A stretch of DNA of 64,000 bases from Planctomycetota bacterium (GTDB taxonomy: Bacteria; Planctomycetota; UBA1135; GCA-002686595): NCBI GenBank assembly GCA_016779205.1, contig JADHOC010000018.1, positions 46,292 through 110,291 of the forward strand, in the 5' to 3' direction. Under the pieces are notes generated by a model, which worked only from the letters and a program-made list of their open reading frames with translations, was not told where the DNA came from and did not search any database. The position numbers and the translations under genes were made by a program. This document shows positions 8,634 to 19,697 of this stretch, one piece after another; positions within the stretch are counted from its first letter, which is position 1; each line of letters opens with the position of its first letter.

Positions 8634-10985
8634 ATGAGCGCCCCCCACCACGGGTCCCCCACGTCAGCGCCACAGCGGACGGCGCCAGTCTCCCTGGGGG
8701 CTTGGTCCGACCCCGGGTTCGTCGTGCTGGTCCTCGTCGCCATCGCCCTGGGAGCCTGGACGTCCCTCAGGGTGGAGGGGGCCCTGTTCGCCGACGTGGT
8801 GGAGTACCTCGAGCGCGCCCGCGCGCTGGTGGCGGGCGACGAGTTGATCGACGCCCAGAAGGTCCGGGCGGCGGGCGTCACGGCCCTCCACGCCCCGGCG
8901 CTCTGGATCGCGGCGCTGACGGGGGCCCCGGAGGGCCCCTGGATCCTCACCTACGCGGCCGTGGTCCACGTTGCCATCAGCGTCGCCCTCCTCCTGGCCA
9001 CCCGCCGCCTTGCCATCGCGATCGGCACGGCCGCCGGGATCGGCGGGGCTTCCCTGCCCCTCCTGGGCACCCTCGCCGCCGCGGGCGCCCTCGCCTCCCC
9101 GACCCTCGTCCAGTTCATGGCGATCCCCATGACCGACGTGGCGGCGGGGGTGGCCCTCGCCATGGGCATGGAGCGGGCCCTGTTCGGCCCCTCCTGCGCC
9201 GCGAGAGGGAGGGTCGCCGGGGCCTGGCTCGGGCTGGCGGTGGTGTGCGCCTACAAGGCGATCCCCCCCGTCCTGCTGGTCCTGGCCGCCATGGCGGCGG
9301 CGCGCACGCTCTCCGACGGGGTCAAGGCCTCGGCGCGGGCCCTCGGCGGCACGCTCTCTTCCCTGGCGGTCCTCCTGCTGATCCAGTGCGTGCTCGACCG
9401 GCTGACCTACGGCCAGTTCGGCGTGGGCCTCTGGACCTACCTGCTCATCAACTTCGGGCCCCAGTCCGGTCAGCTCCTGTACGAGATCGGCGCCGTGGAT
9501 CTGGGCCAGTGGCTCTACCAGCAGGGCGCCAACGCCATCGGTGACGTCACCCTCGACGACGTCTCCCGTTCAACGGACGACTTCCGGGCCCTCGCGGGGC
9601 GCACCTGGTACCTCGACAACTTCCAGTGGTTCTCTCCGCGCTGGTTCGTGCCGGTAGCGGCCCTTGGCGCCCTCGCCGCTGCGGTTGGCGCGATCAAGCA
9701 CCGGAGCCGCGCCGCCCTGGGTGCCCTGATGCCCCTGGGCATCGCCCTGGCCTATGGAGCGCTCACCAGCTTCAAGGGCAGCAAGGACATGCGGATCTGG
9801 CTGCCGGTCCTGCCGGCCTACGCGGCCTACCTGGGGGTGGGGCTCCTCGCCTTCGCCGGTGGCCCGCCGGCGGTCGCCCAGCGGCTCCGTGGGGCGGCCG
9901 TCGCCACCATGATCCTCGGTGGCATCCTGCAGGCGACGCTCATGGCTTCGCTGACCCCCACCGCCCCGTTCGGCGCCTTCGAGCGGGCCGCGAGGTGGCT
10001 GGAGGAGGGTCCGACCGCCTCCGGGGAGGCTGCCCAGAAGGTCGCCTCGAGCTACCACTGGGCGGTGCTCTTCCGGACGCCAGCGGGCTGGGAGTTGGAG
10101 AAGCTCCCCTTCCAGCTCGACGCCGCCGCGGCGCGAGGGAATCCGGAGCTCATGGAGAAGAGCCTCGCACGCATGGGGGCCCAGGATGCCTTCTTGATGC
10201 ACTCATCCCTGCTCTCCGCGCCCTGGGCCGCGGGGATCGTCGAGCGGCTCTCCCGCGACTTCCACGTGGCCGCGGCCTTCTGGGATCGCGGCGTGGACAC
10301 GGGGACCGGCGCCGTCCTCGTCTTCACGCGACAGGTGCCCGGAGGCACCCGCCGCCGGATCGTGCGGGGCGCCTCGCCCACACCGCCACGACCCGTCGGG
10401 GGCGTACGCCTGGAACGCCCCCTCGGGCCCGAGCGGGAGCTGATGAGCCTGGACGACCTGCGGGTCTCCCGGCTCCCCGGTGACGGCCTCTACTGGGTCG
10501 AGGTCGACATCGCCCAGCGTGGGGAGGTCGTGCGAGGTGGGTACGCCCTGGGCCTGCGGGTCTCGGATGCCAGCGGGCAACGGGGCTACACCTCCTACCG
10601 CAGGCCAGACTGGGGCCGTGGCGACGTGCGCAGCTGGCCCCAGGGATCCACCTGGACGGAGGGGTTCCTCCTGGCCCCTGACCAGGGGCCCCTGTCGCTC
10701 CAGGACCCGTTCGAGGCCGTTCGGCCCGGCGAGAGGGCCCACCTCTGGTTCGACATGGCCACCCTCGACGCCGACCCGGAGGGCAGGCGCGTCATCACCG
10801 GCCGCCTGGAGCCGATCGACCCGGACGGCGTTCACGCCGAGCGGGATGATGTCCCTCCAGGGAATCGAGCCTCGGATGACGGATGGCGATTCTCCCCCGT
10901 TCACGGCGAGCTTCTGATCGGCTCCTTCGAGACCGGGAGCAAGGCAATCGACGTTCGCCTTGAGAGCGGCCTCGTCGCTGAGTAG
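8634..10985 (+). CDS. Polytopic membrane protein, possible GT-C type glycosyltransferase
   Basis: The 783-residue protein opens with a soluble stretch, then about ten hydrophobic segments in the first 470 residues (for example FVVLVLVAIALGAW and TILGG-type helices), and ends with a soluble region of about 300 residues rich in beta-type sequence. The first loop after TM1 contains acidic FADVVEYLERAR, as in many dolichyl-phosphate-mannose-type (GT39/GT-C) transferases, but no decisive motif was found. ATG 8634 (MSAPHHG) was chosen because the 41 codons upstream look non-coding. It diverges from the LysM gene across a 290-base gap that should hold both promoters. Function is a tentative guess. 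Confidence 0.7.
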   Translation: MSAPHHGSPTSAPQRTAPVSLGAWSDPGFVVLVLVAIALGAWTSLRVEGALFADVVEYLERARALVAGDELIDAQKVRAAGVTALHAPALWIAALTGAPEGPWILTYAAVVHVAISVALLLATRRLAIAIGTAAGIGGASLPLLGTLAAAGALASPTLVQFMAIPMTDVAAGVALAMGMERALFGPSCAARGRVAGAWLGLAVVCAYKAIPPVLLVLAAMAAARTLSDGVKASARALGGTLSSLAVLLLIQCVLDRLTYGQFGVGLWTYLLINFGPQSGQLLYEIGAVDLGQWLYQQGANAIGDVTLDDVSRSTDDFRALAGRTWYLDNFQWFSPRWFVPVAALGALAAAVGAIKHRSRAALGALMPLGIALAYGALTSFKGSKDMRIWLPVLPAYAAYLGVGLLAFAGGPPAVAQRLRGAAVATMILGGILQATLMASLTPTAPFGAFERAARWLEEGPTASGEAAQKVASSYHWAVLFRTPAGWELEKLPFQLDAAAARGNPELMEKSLARMGAQDAFLMHSSLLSAPWAAGIVERLSRDFHVAAAFWDRGVDTGTGAVLVFTRQVPGGTRRRIVRGASPTPPRPVGGVRLERPLGPERELMSLDDLRVSRLPGDGLYWVEVDIAQRGEVVRGGYALGLRVSDASGQRGYTSYRRPDWGRGDVRSWPQGSTWTEGFLLAPDQGPLSLQDPFEAVRPGERAHLWFDMATLDADPEGRRVITGRLEPIDPDGVHAERDDVPPGNRASDDGWRFSPVHGELLIGSFETGSKAIDVRLESGLVAE

Positions 10986-11163
10986 GGTTGCGAGGTCCAC
11001 GGAGTGAGGGGTCTCCCCCCACCCAGCAGGTCGCTCGAACCGAACCGGTTGGCCGACCTGCCCAGCGCGGATGTTCAGGGGGTCCGCCAAGGCTTCTGGG
11101 GCGTCGCGCACTCGCCCCGGGGACGCGTTTCAACCTCGTCCCGGCCCTCGACTCCCCCCCCAT

Positions 11164-13702
<2,539 letters not shown>

Positions 13703-13763
13703 AGTCGGGCGCGGTCGCCGTACCGGACCGGCCCCGCCAGCGAGCGTTATCGCGAGACCAAGA

Positions 13764-13796
13764 GAGCCCCCCACCGCGCGTCGCGGAGGGGGGCTC
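13764..13796. terminator. Hairpin between convergent pyrG-DUF1844 and acyl-CoA dehydrogenase genes
   Basis: Arms 13764-13772 (GAGCCCCCC) and 13788-13796 (GGGGGGCTC) enclose a second perfect 5-bp stem (CCGCG/CGCGG) with a CGT loop. On the plus strand it is followed by CCTTCGTTT, on the minus strand by TCTTGGTCT, so it may serve both converging transcripts. Confidence 0.65.
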
Positions 13797-13830
13797 CCTT
13801 CGTTTCCGTGGCGCCCCGAGGGCGCCTGGA

Positions 13831-15000
13831 TCAACGGTAGGCCTGGATGCCCGTGACCTCGGCGCCGATGGCCAGGGTGTGGATGTCGTGGGTGCCCTCG
13901 TAGGTCACCACCGACTCCAGGTTCAGCATGTGGCGGCCGACCCCGTACTCGAGGGTCACGCCGTTGGCCCCGAGCATGTCACGGCAGGTCCGCGCCGTCT
14001 CGAGGGCCAGCATGACGTTGTTCCGCTTGGCCATGGACACCTGCGGGGCGGTGAAGCGCCCCTCGTCCTTGAGACGGCCGAGGCGCAGGGCCAGCATCTG
14101 GCCGCAGGTGATGTCCGTCGCCATGTTGGCGAACTTCTGCTGCGGGATCTGGTAGGCGGCGACCGGCTTGTCGAAGACGATGCGCTCCTTCTGGTAGTTG
14201 AGCGTCTCGTCGAAGCAGGCGTGGGCGGCACCCAGCGCGCCCCACGCGATGCCGTAGCGAGCCTGGGTCAGGCACGAGAGCGGACCGCGCAGGCCGTCCA
14301 CCCCGGGGAGGATGGCGGTCTCGGGGACGCGCACTTCCTCGAGCACCAGCTCGCTCGTGATCGAGGCGCGCAGGCTCCACTTGTGGTTGTGGTCCGGGGC
14401 GCTGAAGCCAGGAAGGTCGGTCGGGACGATGAAGCCCCTGACGCGGCCCTCGAGCTTGGCCCAGACGATGGCGATCTGAGAGACGCTGCCGTTGGTGATC
14501 CACATCTTGCGGCCGTTGAGGACGTACTCGTCGCCCTCCTTCCGGGCCGTCGTGAGCATCCCGCCGGGGTTGGACCCGAAGTCCGGCTCTGTGAGGCCGA
14601 AGCTACCGATCATCTCGCCGCTCGCGAGCTTGGGCAGGTACTCGCGCTTCTGCTCCTCGCTGCCGTACTCGTTGATGGGCCACATCACGAGCGAGCCCTG
14701 CACCGAGCAGAAGCTCCGCAGACCGGAGTCGCCGCGCTCAAGCTCCTGGCAGATCAGGCCGTAGGCCACGCTGTTCATCCCCGCGCCGCCGTACTCCTCC
14801 GGAGTCGTCGGCCCGAAGACGCCGAGCTCCGCGAGTTCGGGCACGAGATCCATGGGGAAGGTCCCCGCCTCGAAGTGCTCCATCACGCCGGGAAGGAATC
14901 GCTCCCCTACCCAGCCTTTGACGGCGTCGCGGACCATCAGCTCGTCCTCGGAGTACTGATCGTCGAGTTCGAAGAAGTCCAGCTGCTTGTAAGCGTCCAT
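13831..15000 (-). CDS. gcdH: Glutaryl-CoA dehydrogenase-like acyl-CoA dehydrogenase
   Basis: A 389-residue FAD enzyme that by family would oxidise and decarboxylate glutaryl-CoA to crotonyl-CoA in lysine/tryptophan breakdown. Motifs: SLVMWPINEYGSEEQKREYL, GEMIGSFGLTEPDFGSNPGG (flavin region), KMWITNGS, KWSLRAS, ARYGIAWGALGAAHAC, KRNNVMLALETARTCRDMLG, and the catalytic glutamate in TYEGTHDIH. These specific blocks match glutaryl-CoA dehydrogenases rather than short-chain members. No partner electron-transfer flavoprotein is adjacent, so the electron acceptor is not visible. The gene diverges from metG across 229 bases. Confidence 0.87.
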   Translation of the reverse strand: MDAYKQLDFFELDDQYSEDELMVRDAVKGWVGERFLPGVMEHFEAGTFPMDLVPELAELGVFGPTTPEEYGGAGMNSVAYGLICQELERGDSGLRSFCSVQGSLVMWPINEYGSEEQKREYLPKLASGEMIGSFGLTEPDFGSNPGGMLTTARKEGDEYVLNGRKMWITNGSVSQIAIVWAKLEGRVRGFIVPTDLPGFSAPDHNHKWSLRASITSELVLEEVRVPETAILPGVDGLRGPLSCLTQARYGIAWGALGAAHACFDETLNYQKERIVFDKPVAAYQIPQQKFANMATDITCGQMLALRLGRLKDEGRFTAPQVSMAKRNNVMLALETARTCRDMLGANGVTLEYGVGRHMLNLESVVTYEGTHDIHTLAIGAEVTGIQAYR

Positions 15001-15062
15001 GGGTGGTCGGGCCGGAAGGAGCCCTGATGTCCTGTGGGTGAAAACGGCCGCCTGGATGGGAA

Positions 15063-15092
15063 ATCCTGCGGGTCTGAACCGGACCGCAGGAT
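15063..15092. promoter_or_regulatory. Inverted repeat in the gcdH-metG divergent region
   Basis: Nine-base arms ATCCTGCGG (15063-15071) and CCGCAGGAT (15084-15092) are perfectly complementary around a 12-base spacer. It could be an operator or a 5' leader hairpin of metG or gcdH. No T-box or other known riboswitch signature is visible. Confidence 0.4.
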
Positions 15093-15145
15093 CGGTGGCG
15101 GTGTTCTTGGGAGGAAGATCTTAGTCTTCCGGGCCGCCTCATCCC

Positions 15146-15176
15146 CTCCCTCGCCCGCCGAATCCGGGCGGGAGGG
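15146..15176. promoter_or_regulatory. GC-rich hairpin upstream of metG
   Basis: A 6-bp perfect stem CGCCCG/CGGGCG (15152-15157 with 15165-15170), loop of 7, extended by further G-C and G-U pairs. It lies 54 bases before the metG GTG and may be a leader structure; it lacks a T-run. Confidence 0.3.
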
Positions 15177-15229
15177 ACCGGCTGTCGCAGACCGGATCCC
15201 CCCTCTTTCCAGCGCCAATCAGCAGCTCC

Positions 15230-16906
15230 GTGGCCCGCACCATCGTCACTTCGGCCCTCCTGTACGCCAACGGGCCGCTCCATTTCGGCCATATCGCCGG
15301 CGCCTACCTGCCCGCGGACGTCTATGTCCGCACCCTCCGAATGTGCGGGGACGAGGTGCTGGCCGTCTCAGGATCGGACGACCACGGCGTCGCGATCACC
15401 ATCTCGGCCGAGAAGGCGGGCGAGGACTACCCGTCCTACGTCGCCCGCTGGAACGGGAATATGCGCGCGACCTTTGACGCGCTGGACATCCGATACGACA
15501 TCGTCTCCGGCACCAGCACGTGCCCGGAGCACCCCGAGCTGTCCCGGGAGTTCTTCTCGAAGCTCATGGCGAACGGGTACCTGGTGGAGCGCCAGACCAA
15601 CCAGCTCTTCTGCGTGCACGACGACATGTTCCTCGCGGACCGCTACGTCGAGGGCACCTGCTACAAGTGCGGGAGCGAGGGAGCCCGCGGGGACGAGTGC
15701 CCCAGCTGCGGCACCTGGATCGACCCGCTCCAGTTCGAGGACCCGCGCTGCAAGATCTGCGGGTCGACCCCGGAGGAACGCACGACCACTCACTGGTACC
15801 TCGACCTCCCCAAGCTCCGCGACGACAAGATCGGGGGCTGGATCCGCGACCACGAGTGGAAGACCAACGTGGAGAAGTTCATCGAGAACCTCCTCGAGGA
15901 CGTCCCCGAACGGGCGATCACCCGGGACATGAGCTGGGGCGTCAGCCTCCCGCCCGAGGTCGGCGAGGCTGGCGAGGGCAAGGTCCTCTACGTCTGGTTC
16001 GATGCGCCCATCGGCTACATCAGCTTCACCAAGGAGCTGATGCGGGAGCGCGGCACGCCCGACGCCTGGAAGGACTGGTGGCAAGGCGAAGACACCCAGC
16101 TCGTGCACTTCATCGGCAAGGACAACATCCCGTTCCACTGCCTGGTGTTCCCCTCGATGCTGCACGGGGTCCAGGACGGCTACGTCCTCCCCTCTGCCGT
16201 GCCAGCGAACGAGTTCTACAACCTGAAGGGCGGCAAGTTCTCCACCTCGGGCGGCAACGCCTTCGACGTGGTCAAGTTCGTGGAGGAGTGGGGTGTGGAC
16301 GCGACCCGCTTCTACCTCTGCTCCACGATGCCCGAGACCGCTGACTCCGAGTTCTCCCTGGAGCAGCTGATCCAGACCACCAATACGGCCCTCGCCGGGA
16401 CGATTGGAAACCTCGCCACGCGGGTGCTGAAGTTCATCGCGAAGAACTTCGACGCGGTGGTTCCCGAGCTCCAGGAGTCACACCGAGAGGAGATGGACCG
16501 GCTGATCCTCGAGGAGTGCGGCCCGATCGAGGACCCGGCCGCTCACGTCCGGGAGTTTCGATTCCGCCGCGCAGCCGAGGCCGTGGTGGCCAACGCGACG
16601 GTCGCCAACGTCTTCGTGGACCGCATGGCCCCCTGGGCCTTGCGGAAGGAGGACCCGGCGAAGGCCGCCTCGGCGCTCAACACGCTCTGCGAGTGGCTCA
16701 ACTGGCAGGCTCGCTGGATGGCCCCCTTCATGCCGACCAAGGCGCAGCAGCTGTGGGAGATGCTCGGCCACTCGGGCCAGGTGTCAGATGAATCCTGGCC
16801 CGGGATCCCCGACGCGGGGAGCTGGCGCGGCCTCACCGCCGGCGCCGCCCTCGGCAACCCCGAGGCGCTGTTCCCCAGGCTCACGGCCCCGGCGAGCGAG
16901 GCCTGA
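15230..16906 (+). CDS. metG: Methionyl-tRNA synthetase
   Basis: Class I enzyme charging tRNA-Met. The 558-residue protein has the HIGH-type motif HFGHIAGAYLPAD near the N-terminus, a zinc knuckle region with CYKCG, CPSC and CKIC, the conserved VWFDAPIGYISF and HFIGKDNIPFHCLVFPSML blocks, and a KMSKS loop present as KFSTS. There is no C-terminal tRNA-binding/dimerisation extension. The start is GTG at 15230 (GTG GCC CGC), since the conserved N-terminal strand TIVTSALLYANGPLH begins directly after it. The KFSTS variant is atypical for classical bacterial MetRS. Confidence 0.96.
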   Translation: MARTIVTSALLYANGPLHFGHIAGAYLPADVYVRTLRMCGDEVLAVSGSDDHGVAITISAEKAGEDYPSYVARWNGNMRATFDALDIRYDIVSGTSTCPEHPELSREFFSKLMANGYLVERQTNQLFCVHDDMFLADRYVEGTCYKCGSEGARGDECPSCGTWIDPLQFEDPRCKICGSTPEERTTTHWYLDLPKLRDDKIGGWIRDHEWKTNVEKFIENLLEDVPERAITRDMSWGVSLPPEVGEAGEGKVLYVWFDAPIGYISFTKELMRERGTPDAWKDWWQGEDTQLVHFIGKDNIPFHCLVFPSMLHGVQDGYVLPSAVPANEFYNLKGGKFSTSGGNAFDVVKFVEEWGVDATRFYLCSTMPETADSEFSLEQLIQTTNTALAGTIGNLATRVLKFIAKNFDAVVPELQESHREEMDRLILEECGPIEDPAAHVREFRFRRAAEAVVANATVANVFVDRMAPWALRKEDPAKAASALNTLCEWLNWQARWMAPFMPTKAQQLWEMLGHSGQVSDESWPGIPDAGSWRGLTAGAALGNPEALFPRLTAPASEA

Positions 16907-17312
16907 GCCCCTGTCGGGCCGCGTGCGGCCAAGCCCGCTCCCCCTCGAACGAAGAAAGGCGGCCCCACCCCCAAAGGGGTGAGGCCGCCTCGTCGTTCGG
17001 TACCAGTCCGTGGGGCCATCCACACCAGATGGTCCCGCGGCCGGCGGGGGCGCATTCGCTGAGTCTAGGCTCCGATCCCCTCTTCTCGCGACCGGGCGTG
17101 ACGTCCCTGGGGTCCATCAGCGCGCAGCGCGGGCGGGGTGAACCACCTGTCCACTCTCGTCAGCGCGCGCTGCTGTCCGACCCCTGGCGCTCGCTCTCCT
17201 GTGCGGTGGAGCGAAGGCCCTGGGTGCAAGGCAACTCGCCGGGGCCCGGTAGAGATGCGCGGGTGCGCGACCGGGCGCCGTTGCGTGTCGAGTGAGGACC
17301 GGGGCTGGAAGA
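16907..17312. other. Intergenic region between metG and the H1-like gene
   Basis: About 406 bases between two convergent genes. The first hundred bases hold the long hairpin described at 16946-16999. The rest is GC-rich with no convincing gene or recognised structural RNA; tmRNA, RNase P RNA and SRP RNA signatures were looked for and not found. Confidence 0.4.
16946..16999. terminator. Long hairpin downstream of metG
   Basis: Nested stems: outer CGAACGA (16946-16952) with TCGTTCG (16993-16999), middle AGGCGGCC (16957-16964) with GGCCGCCT (16983-16990), inner CACCCC/GGGGTG around an AAA-containing loop. It begins 40 bases after the metG stop. There is no downstream T-run, so terminator function is inferred from position and stability only. 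Confidence 0.5.
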
Positions 17313-17600
17313 TCAGCGGCGGCGCGTGGCCTTCTTCTTGGTGGCCTTCTTCTTGGTCGCCTTCTTCTTGGTGGCCTTCTTCTTGGTCACCTTCTTCTTG
17401 GCGGCCTTTTTCTTGGTCGCCTTCTTCTTGGTGGCCTTTTTCTTGGCCGCCTTCTTCTTGGTGGCCTTCTTCTTGGTCACCTTCTTCTTGGTCACCTTCT
17501 TCTTGGCGACCTTCTTCTTGGCGACCTTCTTCTTGGCGACCTTCTTCTTGGTGGCCTTTTTCTTGGTGGCCTTTTTCCGGGTGGCTTTCTTTTTCGCCAT
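17313..17600 (-). CDS. Lysine-rich histone H1-like protein
   Basis: A 95-residue protein built almost entirely of 18 pentapeptides of the form KKK(A/V)(T/A), ending RRR. Such sequences resemble the C-terminal tail of histone H1 and bacterial H1-like DNA-binding proteins, which bind DNA through charge and compact the nucleoid. The start ATG at 17600 is supported by AAGGAG 11 bases upstream. An upstream in-frame ATG at 17810 would add 70 unrelated residues. The coding DNA is a 15-bp tandem repeat, so copy number may vary between strains. It is transcribed toward the end of metG. Confidence 0.85.
   Translation of the reverse strand: MAKKKATRKKATKKKATKKKVAKKKVAKKKVAKKKVTKKKVTKKKATKKKAAKKKATKKKATKKKAAKKKVTKKKATKKKATKKKATKKKATRRR
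17313..17600 (-). repeat. 15-bp coding tandem repeat in the H1-like gene
   Basis: Units resembling GTGGCCTTCTTCTTG (plus-strand reading) recur about 18 times in phase, encoding KKKAT/KKKVA/KKKVT/KKKAA pentapeptides. Third bases vary between copies (TTCTTC versus TTTTTC), so the array is not a very recent expansion. Confidence 0.85.
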
Positions 17601-17920
17601 TTGAGTGGTTCTCCTTGGACCGTGAGGCCCTGGGGGGATGTACCGCGCTCGGAAGGAGCGCGATGGGAAACCACGACATCGGTGCGTCCATCGACGCGTC
17701 TCAGGGTTTCCTGTCTCAAATCCGCGCTTAAATCCGGAGCGTTTTCCGTTGGCAATCGCGAACTTTGACGATCGCCGCCCCAAGCGACTCCAGAACAGCG
17801 ACTTGCGCACAGGGCAGCGCAGCAGCGCGCGTTCAATTCAAAGCAAGAAGGTGCGCTCGCGTCCCGCGAGCGCACCCTCTGTGAGGTGGTCGATTCGTCG
17901 ACCCACCGGCGCGGATCCGA
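17601..17920. other. Intergenic region upstream of the H1-like gene
   Basis: 320 bases with no gene. It contains the terminator of the roadblock/MglA operon (17850-17876) and the likely promoter of the H1-like gene. The AT content is higher than in the flanking genes, as expected for a promoter region, but no confident -35/-10 pair was assigned. Confidence 0.4.
17850..17876 (-). terminator. Intrinsic terminator of the MglA/roadblock operon
   Basis: Perfect 12-bp inverted repeat GGTGCGCTCGCG (17850-17861) with CGCGAGCGCACC (17865-17876), loop of 3. On the minus strand it is followed by TTCTTGCTTTG. It lies 45 bases beyond the stop of the last gene of the operon. Confidence 0.7.
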
Positions 17921-18424
17921 TCAGAACAGGTCGTCCAGGGCGGCCGTCGCCTCGTCGGAGTATCCATCCGAGAGGGTCACGCCTGGGTTGTCCTTGCGCT
18001 CGGACATCTCGGTGAAGATCTGCTCGAGGCGCTTGGTGGTCTCCTGCGCGTAGAACCTGACGAGGCCGAAGTTGCTCCGCTCGTCCCAGACCACGCAGAA
18101 GAGCGTCCGCTCCCCCACGATGGACACCTGAATGCTCTGCTGATCACCCTGGTGCAGCAGCGTACTGAAGCTCTCTTCCCCGAGCTGGTGCGCGATCTCC
18201 TTGGTCGCGGCGAAGCTGCCGGCCATGAGCGCTGCCAGTGAGTCAAGATTCGCGGAGGCGGTGTCGCCCCGGCGCGTCACCAGGTGCCCCTCGCGGTCAA
18301 TCAAGACCGCGCAGCGCGCACCCGAGAATTCGAGGAAGCCATCGAGTTCCCCGTCGAGTCGACAGACATCCTGCTCGTAGAAGACGAGCCGGTTCTGCCG
18401 GAGATTCTCATCCGAGATTCGCAT
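17921..18424 (-). CDS. Roadblock/LC7-domain protein (MglB-like)
   Basis: A 167-residue protein with a roadblock fold pattern: an N-terminal helix, then GARCAVLIDREGHLVTRRGD, a helix LDSLAALMAGSFAATKEIAHQLG, and strands SIQVSIVGERTLFCVVWDE and FGLVRFYAQETTKRLEQIF. In MglA systems such proteins dimerise and act as the GTPase-activating protein of the GTPase. It starts nine bases after the stop of the MglA-family gene with an AGAGG Shine-Dalgarno, and is the last gene of the operon. A GAP role is inferred from context and family. Confidence 0.87.
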   Translation of the reverse strand: MRISDENLRQNRLVFYEQDVCRLDGELDGFLEFSGARCAVLIDREGHLVTRRGDTASANLDSLAALMAGSFAATKEIAHQLGEESFSTLLHQGDQQSIQVSIVGERTLFCVVWDERSNFGLVRFYAQETTKRLEQIFTEMSERKDNPGVTLSDGYSDEATAALDDLF

Positions 18425-18433
18425 CAGGACCTC

Positions 18434-19696
18434 TCAGATCAGGTTGAACACCGCGCCACCGATCGCGATGCCTGCCGCCACAGCGACCACAACGACTGCG
18501 GCCGTCACAAGGGTCGACTTTCGGGCCGCCTGCTGAGGCGAGGCCGAGATCGCTCGAGCAGAGCCGCTCCGGGGCCGGAGGCGCCCGGCCGGCGCTGCGC
18601 TGCCGCCGCGGGGGCCAGGGACCGATGCACCGGGACCGGGCTGACCCGCCGGAGTCGGGGCGTAAGCGCGAGCGGTGGCCCCCCGGGGAGCTGCGGGCGC
18701 GGGAGCCGGCGCGGCGGCGGGAGGCTGCGTGGGAGCCATCGGGATGGCGGAGGCCGGCGGCGAGGCCGGCATGCTGACAGCGGGCGTCGGCTGGGCCAGC
18801 CGGAGCCCCTCCGCCGGCGCGGCCGGTGCGACCGGTGCGGGCGCTGCGGCCTGGGGCGGCTCCGCCACGGGCGGCGTGGACATCATCGGCGCCGGCATGG
18901 CCGGCGCCTGCGGGGCGCTCGGCTGGGCCGCGCCCTGCTCCGCGGCGGGCGCCATGGCGGGCGCCGGCTGCTGAGCGGGCTGTTGCATCGGCTGCTGCGC
19001 GACGGGCGCAGGGAGCGGAGCTGCGGGCTGCGCCATGGTCGGGGCAGCGGCCGCCGGAGCCGGAGCGGCAGCGGCCGGCGCAGGAGCCGTACGCCCGGCG
19101 CTGGCGGCGCCGGTCTGCTCGTGGATCGTGTCGAGGACGCTCGCCGCGAGGGACTTGAGCGTCGGGAAGACCCCTTGCCCCGAGCTCGCAATGCCCTCGA
19201 AGGAGGGGGCGCCAAAGCGGTTGATCTTCGCTTCGAGCTCCTCCACAGGCAGCGCGTCAGGCAGATCGCGCTTGTTGTATTGGATGACCATCGGGATGGT
19301 CATGATGTCCTTGCCGTACTCGCGGAGGTTCTCCTCGAGGTTCCGGAGGGACTCGAGGTTCTCCTCCATCATCGAGGCGCTGGAGTCCGCGATGAAGATG
19401 ACCCCGTCGACCCCCTGCAATACGAGCTTGCGCGTCGAGTTGTAGTAGACCTGCCCGGGCACCGTGTAGAGCTGGAACTGCGTCCTCATGCCAGCCACGG
19501 TCCCGAGGTCCAGGGGCATGAAGTCGAAGAACAGCGTCCGGTCCCCGTCCGTCGAGATGCTGGTCAGGTCCCCCTTGTTGGATTCCGGCGCACGCTGGTG
19601 GACGACCTCAAGGTTGGTCGTCTTGCCGGACATTCCAGGGCCGTAGTAGACGATCTTGACCGTCACGCTCTTCTGAGCAAAGTTGATCTGAACCAT
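18434..19696 (-). CDS. MglA-family small GTPase with proline/alanine-rich linker and C-terminal membrane anchor
   Basis: The 420-residue protein has an N-terminal MglA-type GTPase domain (residues 1 to about 195): Walker A GPGMSGKT at 19-26, switch II region YTVPGQVYYNSTRKLVL, and base-specificity motif NKRD at 141-144. MglA is usually about 195 residues; here roughly 200 residues rich in Ala, Pro, Gln and Met follow, ending in a basic segment and a hydrophobic helix (about residues 393-415) right at the C-terminus, a tail-anchor arrangement. The start MVQINFAQK (19696) is one base after the stop of the preceding gene. MglA proteins set polarity in gliding bacteria; here the GTPase would be fixed to a membrane. 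Confidence 0.9.
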   Translation of the reverse strand: MVQINFAQKSVTVKIVYYGPGMSGKTTNLEVVHQRAPESNKGDLTSISTDGDRTLFFDFMPLDLGTVAGMRTQFQLYTVPGQVYYNSTRKLVLQGVDGVIFIADSSASMMEENLESLRNLEENLREYGKDIMTIPMVIQYNKRDLPDALPVEELEAKINRFGAPSFEGIASSGQGVFPTLKSLAASVLDTIHEQTGAASAGRTAPAPAAAAPAPAAAAPTMAQPAAPLPAPVAQQPMQQPAQQPAPAMAPAAEQGAAQPSAPQAPAMPAPMMSTPPVAEPPQAAAPAPVAPAAPAEGLRLAQPTPAVSMPASPPASAIPMAPTQPPAAAPAPAPAAPRGATARAYAPTPAGQPGPGASVPGPRGGSAAPAGRLRPRSGSARAISASPQQAARKSTLVTAAVVVVAVAAGIAIGGAVFNLI

Positions 19697-19697
19697 C

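Noticed and set aside
15001..15229. T-box or S-box riboswitch upstream of metG
   Set aside because: Neither the T-box antiterminator sequence nor SAM riboswitch conserved elements are present.
17326..17604. Strongly hydrophobic frame (AFFLV repeats) on the plus strand, which would look like a membrane peptide
   Set aside because: It is the complement of the lysine codons of the H1-like gene, which has a good ribosome site and a sensible start.
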